A stretch of DNA of 64,000 bases from Carposina sasakii (taxonomy: Eukaryota; Arthropoda; Insecta; Lepidoptera; Carposinidae). Made by a program: the position numbers and the translations under genes. Position 1 is the stretch's first letter; every line of letters begins with the position of its first letter. The stretch is taken from NCBI GenBank assembly GCA_014607495.2, contig CP053152.1:2046001-2110000 (forward strand), in the 5' to 3' direction. The notes beneath the pieces were generated by a model, which made no database searches, was not told the origin of the DNA, and saw only the letters and a program-made list of their open reading frames with translations. Below, piece by piece: positions 24,738-36,700 of this stretch.

Positions 24738-27700
24738 GAAGCTTTTATCGCACAGCGAAAATGTCAGCTTCGTCTTAACCTACACTTATACTACCTATCC
24801 ACCAATACAATATTTACTTATAAAGCACCTATGTAAACAAATTAAGATCTATTAATCCTATCATTTAAAAAATTATAACATTTTTGTTCTACAATATTTC
24901 AGTCAAGCACCCTTCACCCACTGCGACAAAACGCTCAACCTGGAGAAATGGCGCAGCATCTGCTTAGAAAAGGTGTGCGAGTGTACCGAACAGCTGAAGA
25001 ACACGAGCAAACCCGCGGTGCAGTGTCGGTGCCAAGTGCTGGAACAAATGGTCGCGGAGTGTTTAGCTGGGAACAGTGAGGTGGATCGGGACTTGGCTGG
25101 ATGGAGGGTTATGATGGACTGCCGTGAGTTTTTTTTTAGATCAAGAAACTATTTTATAATTACTTGCTTACTAGGGTATGTAATATAAATATTTATAAAC
25201 TGCTGAACTGATTGAAATAAAATTTGGTACAGATACAAATCTAAACCCGCAGAACGGCCGTAGGCGAACTTTTTAATGCGAAAAAGGGGTTTATTAAATA
25301 GGTGATAAAAATGACCCCATATTTAAGCTACAAAGTTAATACTTATTTTACAGGCTTTTTTCATGAGACACAATTAAGAAATACGACATTTCAAGTTTGG
25401 AAAAAATTTCACCCTGAAAGGCGTACAATTAGAATTCTGGACGGAATCGCGGGCGTCCAACAGTACTACAACATATAGCTACTTTACCAAGTATATTTAC
25501 TCAACCAGCGGCCGACTGCCCGCCGCCCCTAGTCCATCAAGACTGCTACCGCCTAGCCTGCGAGCCTGCGTGCGGGGGCGGGGCGTGTGCGGGGGGCGCG
25601 GGGGGCGGGGCCTGCTTCCCCGGCTGCTACTGCCCGGCCGGCATGCTGCGGAAGGGAGAGATGTGTCTCGCGCCGGCCGACTGCAAGGATTGTAAGTTTG
25701 GAGAAGGCTTTCAATGGAACAGAACATCATAGGGGTGATGTGATGATGCTGAGGAAGGGAGATCAGTGGTTCAAGGCTGCTGACTGCAGGGATTGTAAGT
25801 TTGGAAACTGTTATAATGATATATGAGGTATACAGTAATTGTATGTTTGGAGAAGGTTTTAATATGACATGATATAATAGAATGGTAGAGCATAATATAC
25901 AGGGTGTAACAATAGGTAAAGCAAAATGCTAATGCTCAAATTTACCCCTTTAGTTACCCCGTATATTAATAATGTTACAACAGTGCATCTCGATTCTATA
26001 AATATTTCATGGTTTACTGACGTGTGCATGTGACTCTGGAGCGGAATAATTTCCCCTCTTGGATCCTCCTTAGTGCATTGTAGGCTGTGATGCAATACAA
26101 TTATATTATCTGATAGTCGGTGATAGCCCAGGGGTTAAGACGTGCACCTTCCAAACGGGAGGCGTAAGTTCGATCCCAGTCACGGGCCTGTACCAATGAA
26201 TTTATTTCATGTACAGATTTTAAGGTAGGGACAAACTGAGCTCACGTACGCAACGTATGCTACGCATTATGACATCTACACTACGAGATTTATATGCTTG
26301 GAAACACACTTATCATACGCAACGTTGCGTACGACAAGTGTGTTTCTAAGTCATATATTTTCATATAAAATTCGTAGTCTAGATGTCATAATGCGTAGTA
26401 TACGTTGCGTACGTGGGCTCAGTTTGTCCCTACCTTTAATGTTGCAAAATTGTCACTTAGCTCGTGCCTCGGAAAGCACATAAAATCGTTGGTCCTGCGC
26501 CTGATCTCTCTCCGGTCGTGTCGGCTTTCCGTCCCATCGGACTTTGAGAGTGAGGGAATAGAGAGTGCATCTGTGTTTGCGCACACACTTGTGCACTATA
26601 ATATCTCCTGCGTACCTGGCCAATCTCCGTAGAGATTGGTCGCCTTGGCCGAAGTACGGTCGGAGATCATTATCATCATCATATTATCTGATGTATTCAA
26701 TTTGGTCAACTTTTCAAAAAGTCCACAAATAAACCATGTCACGTCATTGATGAAAATATCTGTCACCATTAAATGACATTACATAACCTCCCCCTCCTGA
26801 CATTTTCAGGTACTTGCACCGGTGTAAGTACCCCGGCAAAGTTGGAGACATTCCAAGGAGATGAACTACCTCCACTCGCTAACTGTACCTACCTCGCTTC
26901 GAGGGGAACCAACCAGTCGGAACATCACCAGTATGAGGTAAATTGTGTTATATTGTCTGAATAAAAACGTTTACTAAGCCCCCAAGTAATTCTGTGGGGT
27001 AAGCACGAACCTTTTTACGCGGCGTAACGCTAGCAAAATCTATATGATTTGATAAAATTAGACCGTTACGGATTATCGACAGGTTGGTGCTTACCCCTCT
27101 GGATAGGAATAAAACGGTTCAACAAGTACTCGTAACACTTACTGCATGGGGAATATTTTTCTCAACAAATAACAGTGTTATGAAATTTCTTAGTGGTACT
27201 ACCTACCTTACACATATGTATAGTCACGTCTATTACCCCCAAACAGGTTGGGCAAAAGTGTGCAAATTTCACATCTACTTTTCATCAGTTAGACGATTAA
27301 GTCACACGTGATAGGGCTTAAGCTTACCGCCACTTTCACGAATCCAATGGTATATGTTTCCTAGTTTTTAATTCTAGATTTCCTTATAAATATCTAAATG
27401 ACATTTTTACAATAAATGAAATTGTATTAGGCGCTACAATTCGGAAGTTCAAACATTCAATAAGGGTTCGCCCACCACCGGGCCCTAAACCCTCCACTGA
27501 CCCCTGATAACTCATAACAATATAATATATATAATAAAATAACATAATAATAGTGCGATGTATCTATTATCTTGCATGCTAGGTGCTCGGATCTGGTTTC
27601 TTGTGACGATTGTAGTTAGTGCAAGTGCTTGTTTTCGCAGTTATAAGTTATCCGAGGGTCAGTGGAGGGTTTAGGGCCCGGTTGTGGGCGAACCTTTATT

Positions 27701-30700
27701 GAATTTTCACAATGTTAAAACTTATTAACTAAGTACATACCTAGCGATTAAAACTTAACTTCTATTTTAGTTGTACATCAGCAACGGACCCTGTGAAGAT
27801 AATCCCAACGTTTGCACGAAGGCTATTTACCTGGTCGTGGAAAAGAATGTCATCAGCATTACGAAGAATAAGGATTCTAATAAGGTATACTATAGAACTA
27901 CTTTGTTAAATGAGCCCCCACCATCCCTTAGACCACCTAAAGAAAGGTGTCTATGGTTTTACCTATAATGGAGGGAGATTTGGAGCATGGTGGCTGCAAA
28001 AGATGTTGTATAGACAGGAGGGTTCCCTAAGGGCACTCCACATTGAATGTGTGTCCACATTCATGTTTCTCAGATTTTTCTTGCGATCTCGCGAGAATCT
28101 TGTGAATAAGGAGCGCCCTTTACAACGTATTTCGGCAGAACTATCAACGCCAATTTAAGCTGTAAAAGTGTCGACAAATCAACCATTGCTCGTCGCTAGT
28201 TTCTTTTACCCTGAGGTACGGCATTAAATGTTTTTGTATTTATAGCTAGAAACCGTGGTAAACGTGGAGTTTATCTACCAATACCCGGTGAAGAAGGACT
28301 GGCTTACCATCACGCTGGTCAATGGACAGGACTTGCAGCTGCTAGTTCCGGAAGTATACGTCGAGGTGAGAGCTATGCAAATATACATCGATTAATAAAC
28401 TATGTAAATAGTCGTAAAGTAGTAAAGAGGTTGGGCACATGTATGCACATTCATTACACACCCGCTTTTCACCAGTTAGGCTATTAAGTGTAGTAAGGGG
28501 TGAGCCTACTGTCACTTTTTGGGCATGTATTTATGCCTATCTAGCAACCGGAACCGAATTCAAAGTGAAATGTAGACAAGCTGGTTTTATTTCATACGTC
28601 GTACGCCTTGGAAACACCTTACGAATTGCAAATGCAGATGCGAAGTGTGAAATAAAATAAACATACACTGATATATATTAACTTATTAGCGTACTTTACA
28701 CCTACACTTAACATCTGCACCTGCACTTCGCAACGTGTAACCAACCAAAGCTATATGTAATTAAATATTGAATTGTATCAGGCGTCACTATTCGGAAGTT
28801 CAAATCTCTATTGAGGGATCGCCCGCCACCGGGCCCTATACCCTCCGCTGACCCTCGGATCTGCCTACTCATTAGTTAGTTGGTTCGGTAGATAGAACTA
28901 ACATGGAAAACTAATCCTGATGATGCCACGGGTGTTGGCGAAACATATGTCGATTAAAATTTTAATTGCTTTTCGGATTAGCAGCTATGTATTTATGGTT
29001 GCATGCTAGGTACTTGGATCTGGCTTCTCGTTGCGACTGTAGTGTCTTGTGTTCGTGATCATGAGTCGGCAGATCCGAGGGTCAGCGGAGGGTATAGGGC
29101 CCGGTGGCGGGCGATCCCTCAATAGATATATGTAATTAAACCTTAGACAACCGCCTGAATAACCAATTAACTAATTGTTCTACAGCTGTCAGTGAAGAGG
29201 TCGACCCTAGAGTGGTCCCTCCGCCTACCCTCTCACATCTACTCAGGTCGTACGGACGGGTTATGTGCGAGTTGCGGCAAGGAGCTGACTGCTTTGCTTA
29301 CTGCAAGCGGGGACCTCACTGATGATGTTGATGTGGTATGTAGTTAACATTTGTTTTTATAACGGCCAATTTCAAGAATAGAAATCGAGGTCAAATTCAC
29401 TTATGTCAGATTTATTTTTTAATTATTTACTGATATCTTAGTTTCTAATAATACGGGATTATTTCCGAAACTTTCTCGCACTAAAAAAATATTTGTCTTA
29501 CTGGCAGACACAGCACAACTAATTGGACTTAATGCAAATGTAAATAAAGACAGCAAATTGATTTATAAGCTGAAACTATCTGATTATTACAAAACTGTCT
29601 TGAATCAATTAAATCTCAATATACATAATATGGTCGATTTTGACAGTCAAAATTAGTCCTCATCATCATCATCATTTACAGCCCTGAGAAGTCCACTGTT
29701 GGACATAGGCCTCCCCCAACAACCTCCACTCCGACCGGTCGGAAGCAGCCTGCATCCAACCGACGCCCGCAACCTTGACCAGGTCATCCGTCCACCTCGC
29801 GGATGGCCTTCCCACGCTGCGCTTGCCGATACGTGGTATCCACTCTAGAACTTTCCGACTCCATCGGCCATCAGTTCTTCGAGCTATGTGCCCTGCCCAT
29901 TGCCACTTCAGCTTGCTGGATCGTTCAGCTATGTCGGTGATCTTTGTACGTCTGCGGATCTCCTCATTTCTGATTCGATCACGCAGAGAGATCCCAAGCA
30001 TAGCTCTCTCCATCGCTCGCTGTGCGATCCTGAGCTTTTTTATGAGGCACATAGTTAGAGACCACGTCTCGGCACCGTAGGTCATCACCGGCAAAATTAG
30101 TCCTACCTATCCTTTTTTCTCTCAGCCATGTATAATAATAATAATAATACCGCCGGTAGCATGGAACTTACTCCCGCTGCAGGCGTAACGCTGTTTTTTG
30201 ATATTTTTAAATGTTTATTTTATATATTTATATATTGTAATTAAGTCATATTTAAAAATGTAGAAAAATAAGAAAAAAGTATTAAATAAAGGAAATAATA
30301 AAAATATTTTATTTCAGACAAATAAATCCATAGATGGTTAGTAATCAAAGAACCTTACAAACTATGTTAGCTAACATAAATATTTTCAATACAAATAAAA
30401 ATAAAATAAAAATACAATAAAATAAAATAAATTAAATCAAACTAAATTAAATTAAATCAATCAAATTTAGAACGGAGAGAGATAAACCTGACTGAGATTA
30501 GGTTTGTGTGTGTGACGGTCATAATCGACCCTATTATCCACAAACACATACTAACATAGACACATTTAATTTCAGTACGGCAAAAGCTGGCAAGCTAGTC
30601 CATCAGCATTAGATCTTCTGAATATAACGGACACGTGTGTCGACACGCCGACCCCCTCTCCCCCCACGCCCTGCACCCCCGCGTCGCCCGAGACCAATCC

Positions 30701-33700
30701 GTGCTATACCGTGCTGGATAAAGACAAGTTTGGAGCCGTGAGTATACAGGATGATTTTTAGTCGTCAACGTTCCCGAAAACTATGGAATTTCCTCATCAT
30801 TACGATAATTTTTCTCCATAAAAGCATACCTGGGAAGTGTCTGGTTCCCAAGATATTAGGGTCCAAAGTTGAGTAAATAGACCGCGTTTTTCTGCATAAA
30901 TGCACATAGACGCGCGTAGCAAGTTTTTTTTACGAGAATTACTAACTGTCCATGATAAAACTAGCATAAACACTGGACACTATAAATTTCGCCTGATCAA
31001 GAAAATTTTTTTTTTTTATTTACATCATTTCCCAGAATTTTTTTGGCATTAACTTACTTTATTTGATGTATAGAGTACGTACCCTTCGTTAAGGGTGGCA
31101 ACGAAAAAACACCTGTATGTGTTTTTGAATATTTAGTCTACTACGAGTATTTCAAAAAATATTATTGACCGTCCCCGCGAGCTCCCACGAGGTGAACCTT
31201 TTTTTTTAACGTGAGGAAATGCATGACGCATTCGACCACGGCTGGGGCAAGCACGTGGGATATGTGGGGCTCTCTGACCGACCGCGAAGGGTGGAAAGTT
31301 TCGGTAGCATACCCACTAAAACCTCACGGTGTCCTAACCTAACCCAAGCCTCCCAAGTACGGCGTATTTCAATATTAAAAATATTTCAGTGTGTTAAGTA
31401 AAATCTTACAATTTTACCCGACCGCACTAGAAGGAGGGTAATCTTTGTCAGGTGTATGTTTGTGTGACATACAATTAATTATATCATACATTGTGTATGT
31501 ACTTATATTTCTTTCTTGCGGCTTGTCGCATTGGGGCTTGAGACGTATTGTCTCTGAGAATTAGACACATTTGGTCAAATTGTAACTCAGTAGGTTTTTT
31601 CTATAAATTGATGAGGTTATATACAAGCCAGTTTAACCCAATAACCCGCATTTCAGTGTCACGCGCTAGTGGACCCGCTGCAATTTGCACAAGCGTGCGC
31701 TATCGAGCTATGTGAAGGCGGCCCGGCTTGCCCCGTGCTAGCGCGCTATGCCGCGCTGTGCAGGGACGAGAACGTTTATCTGGATTGGAGGGGCGCGCTG
31801 TGCGCTATGCCGTGGTATGTACATTACTAGTGGACGCCCGCGACTCCGTCCGCGTGGACTACACAAAAAAAATATCGAAATTATCCGGGATAAAAACATT
31901 TTCCCGGGATAAAAAGTAGCCTATATGTAAAGTGGGACCTGTCACAATATATTCCTGAAAACTGCATCGAAATCGGTTCAACCGTTTCTGAGATTAGCGT
32001 GCACAAACGCACAGACAACAAAAATTCCAAAAGTCATTGTTTTGGTACCCAAAACTATTGCGTTGATATTACAACTACTTGTGATTGATATGAGGTGTAT
32101 GGGGTCCCATAATAGATTCCACGAGGACCCATGCCATTCTCACCTGCTAATGGTCTGTAGAATAACAAACGAGGCTCTGGCTACCCGCCAACCTGCATTG
32201 GACAGCGGCGTGGCGACTTACGGTCCAAAGCCCCTTCCTCTATGGGATGCATGCAGGCCGCTTCCGACCGGTCGGAGTGGAGGTTGTTAGGGGAGGTCTA
32301 TGTTCGTTAAGTAGTGGACTTTCCAGGGCTGAGAATGTTGATTACAACTACTTACATCATCATCTTTCTGCCCTTATCCCATTATTTATGGGGTCGAACT
32401 CACATTGCCAGAGATTTGGAATTTGTTTTACGGCCGGCTGCCTGCCTGACGCCAACCCATTAAGTGACAATTTTTAGATTACAACTACATTCTCAAATGT
32501 ACGGATTTTTACTCGTATATTCTGAAATTATCACTTATACATATATTTCCCAGGAAGTATTGACATCAATTTTTTTTTATATTATACGTCTTTCTTGCGC
32601 CCCGCACGCACAATTTTCACTATCGCATAGCTTCAGCTTTGCTACTACAAGTTACGTAATAACCCTGATGGTGACCATACTTACTATCTACAGCAGTGGT
32701 TCCCAAAGTGGTCTATGTGGACCCCCGGGGGTCCACAAGGGACTCGATGGGGGTCTACGTTGGCGTGAAAAAATGGGATTTCACAATTAATTTGTAATAT
32801 GTGTTGTAAGTATGTAGGGGGTCCCCCAGAACCAGTTGACTTTTGAAAGGGGTCTATGAAAAATTAAAGTTTGGGAACCCCTGATCTACAGTGAGGAGCC
32901 ACTAGTATATCGGCCGCGGGTAGACTGCGAACGGACCTGTGACAACCACGACTTGTACGAGAAACATCCGGAGAAATGTGACCAGAAACCGGTGGAAGGC
33001 TGCTTCTGTCCAGAAGGAAAGGTAAGTCACTGATGTCATTACACATATAGTATTAGTATACACGATGTTTTTTTGATCGTCAACGTTCCCGAAAACTACG
33101 GATTCTCCTCATCATCACGATCATTTTTCTCCATGGAAGCATACCTAGGAAGTGTCTGGTTCCCAAGATATTAGGGTCCAAATTTGAGTAAATAGACTGC
33201 TTTTTTCTACATAAATGCACATAGACGCGCGTAGCAAGATTTTTTCACGAGAAATAAATCTATGAAAAACCTACCATAAACACTGGATACTATAAATTTC
33301 GCCTGATCAAGTAATTAAATATTTTAAAAAAAATTAAATAGTTTCCCAGATTTTTTTTTGGCATAAACTTATTTTATTTGATGTATAGAGTACGTAGCCT
33401 TCGTTAAGGGTGGCAACGAAAAAACATCCTGTATTATTGGAAATAAAATAAATGAATAATCAAAAGTTTAACAAGTTATAAATCAATTAGTAAATCAAAA
33501 GTTAATGATTAAACTAACAAAATAAGGGGAATCTAAATAAAGTCAGAGCGTTATTTACGAGTAAATGTGCGCCGCCGGGTAATGTCTTGAGCCCTGGGCC
33601 ACTGGGAGAAAAAAATTGTGAGATATCATGCGTTAATTATTACGTAAAAAAATAGGATTCATTAAACGTACATACCTTTATAATCACACCTTTATCCCTT

Positions 33701-36700
33701 ACGGGGTAGACTTGTACATCTCAACTATACCCTCAAAATTGGTTAGAAGTGGCACCATGTGGTTCTATCGGCCCTTGGTGCTCTGCCTGCCATTAAAATG
33801 TTTTTGTAAATATTTCAGGTGCGAGTGAACAATACGTGTATAGAACCGAGCAAGTGTTTCCCGTGTGACGTGGAAAAGGGACACTATGCGGGAGACGAGT
33901 GGCAGGTCAGTATCATCTAAATAGATAGGATGTATTTGTTAAACCTAAAAATTATATAATTTTTTTTATTCATGTACATTGTAGTCGATTCGACCGTCAA
34001 ACATGAACCTATAACGTATCTATAGATCTAAGAGTGACGACCACTTATCTAAGCGTGACGACCACTTATCTAAGTGTGACGACCACTAGTCTAAGTGTGA
34101 CGACCACTTATCTAAGCGTGACGACCCATCTAAGCCTTCATTGTTTCGCTGCAGGAGGACGCATGCACCCGCTGCACATGCAGCCGGCTCGGCACGTCGT
34201 GTCGCACGGACGTGTGCAGCGTGCCCGCCTGCCCCGCCGGACACGACGCCGTGCGCACGCGAGCCCCGCCCGGGCAGTGCTGCGCCCGCGCCCTGTGCGG
34301 TAGGTAGTGTACACACGCCGCCCGGGCAGTGCTGCGCCCGCGCCCTCTGCGGTAGGTAGTGCACACACGCCGCCCGGGCAGTGCTGCGCCCGCGCCCTCT
34401 GCGGTAGGTAGTGCACACACGCCGCCCGGGCAGTGCTGCGCCCGCGCCCTCTGCGGTAGGTAGTGCACACACGCCGCCCGGGCAGTGCTGCGCCCGCGCC
34501 CTCTGCGGTAGGTAGTGCACACACGCCGCCCGGGCAGTGCTGCGCCCGCGCCCTCTGCGGTAGGTAGTGCACACACGCCGCCCGGGCAGTGCTGCGCCCG
34601 CGCCCTCTGCGGTAGGTAGTGCACACACGCCGCCCGGGCAGTGCTGCGCCCGCGCCCTCTGCGGTAGGTAGTGCACACACGCCGCCCGGGCAGTGCTGCG
34701 CCCGCGCCCTGTGCGGTAGGTAGTGTACACGTCACGTTGTGTCACATACACCACAGTTCACAAATTCGAGTCGCCTAATCCAACAGTACAAGCCAATCCG
34801 GTGCAGTGCTGGACTAGTTCATATTATTATATTGTTTAGAGGGATAGCCAGAACTACAAGATCATAAATAAGATCCCACAGCAACATTTAGCAAGGTAAG
34901 AAGTAAATGATTCAGTGACAAATTGCTAGCCAATCGCCTGAGAGAATTCCCCTTTTCCTCCGCAATGCAAAAATAACTTTAAACGAATTTCGTACATCGA
35001 ATTAAATATATTTTCTCTTTCCATATCAGTGCCCAAACCGAAGAATGCTACTTGTGTGGAACCGAAAAAGATGGAATGCGGGTTCGGACAAGTGCTGAAA
35101 CTGAAACAAACTGTCGACGGCTGTAACGAGTACTCTTGTGGTATGTCCAGTTACAATGCCTGTGTTTATTCCAACGGAGTATGAAAGAACTTTTGTTCGA
35201 ACTTCGTCTGTGTGGTCTACAGAATTTAACCTATGTCCTTCCCCTAAATCCCCTACCCGAATCCCAAGCCCAACTGTACCTACAGGATGTTTTTCGGTCA
35301 TCAACGTTCCCGACGATTATGCGTTCTCCTCATCATCATTACGAACATTTTTTTGGCATTAATTTACTTTGTTTGATGTAGCTACGTACCCCTCGTAACC
35401 GCAAGCAATAAGAGAATCCTGTTTTTATGCAGAATTAGAAAATATACATACATACATACAATCACGCCTTTATCCCTTACGGGGTAGGCAGAGCACCAAG
35501 GGCCGATAGAACCACATGGTGCCACTTCTGACCAATTTTGAGGGTCTAGTTGAGATGTACAAGTTCGGTTAGTAGTGACAGGTGGTCAGCCCATCGCCTA
35601 CAAAACACTCTCTTGTCCCTCTACTGACTTGTACAGTATGCCCGGGAAGAGAAGCAGCTGTAGTATTATACTTTTTTTTTCACTTCCAAAACAGCATAGA
35701 AGAAAATATTGGTTGTATAAATAAATCGTGAATAACAAACCTACATTCCAATTTGTAATACATTAGCTAACATTAAATAAATAAATAAATAAATATTCAC
35801 ACACTTCAGAACACATTAACTTAGTCCCACATTAAGATCCATATGGTCTTGTGTCGTGGGTACTAAGCAACGGTATATAAATACATAGATAAGTATAGAA
35901 ACATCCATGACTCGGAAACAAACACCAATATTCATCATATCAATGATTGCACCTACCGGGATTCGAACCCAGGACCTATGGCGCTGCAGGCAGGGCCACT
36001 ACCTACTACACCAATCGGCCGTCATTGATAGTCTATCCAAAAAATAACCAGCGCAATTCCATCCCAGAATGTAAACCAGCAAGCGAGTGCCCGAGTATAC
36101 CCAGCGCCAACGAGGTGGACATCCTCGAGCCGGGCATGACTCGGGTCGTGGACGACTCGGGCTGCTGCGCTCGGGTGCAATTCGAGTGTCGGCGGGAAAC
36201 CTGCCCGGGCGCGCCCGAGTGCCCGAAGTATCAGGAGCTGAAGGTGGACAGTCCGGCTGATAAATGCTGCCCGGTGTACTCTTGTGGTGAGTGTTTGGCG
36301 AGGTCTTCTTAACCAGGCTAGTTCTGGGAGTTAAAGGTTGATACTCCTAGTGGCTAGTATGCATACACTTGTGGTGGGTTACCGGGTTTCCTGAACCTAT
36401 TTACTTTTGGTCTAACTTAACAACCAAGACAAGGATTTAATTTTGACTGCTGTAAAATAGCTAATTGATTAATTTAATTGAAATGTATCAAAATTGTATA
36501 CTTACAGAACTTCCGAAGGATAAATGCCTCGTCACACTGCAGTGGGAAGCCGCGCCCACTGGTGGGGAGAGAGCCAGAGACGTCCCACAAGTCGTGCTCA
36601 AAAATGTAAGCAAATTCTAATTACTGATACAGATTGTTAGCATTTTAACGTATTCATGGACTCTGAGATAATTGAAGAGCTTTTTTTTTTTTGTTAAAAT

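Noticed and set aside
24625..24738. tRNA gene
   Set aside because: A- and B-box-like words are present but no acceptor stem pairs and a long poly-T tail follows; it is a SINE. The same holds for the heads at 26117, 37266, 35774 and 43232.
34086..34754. Minus-strand ORFs of 180-222 residues
   Set aside because: These are by-products of the 52-bp array; the plus strand carries the VWC exon and its repeated donor.
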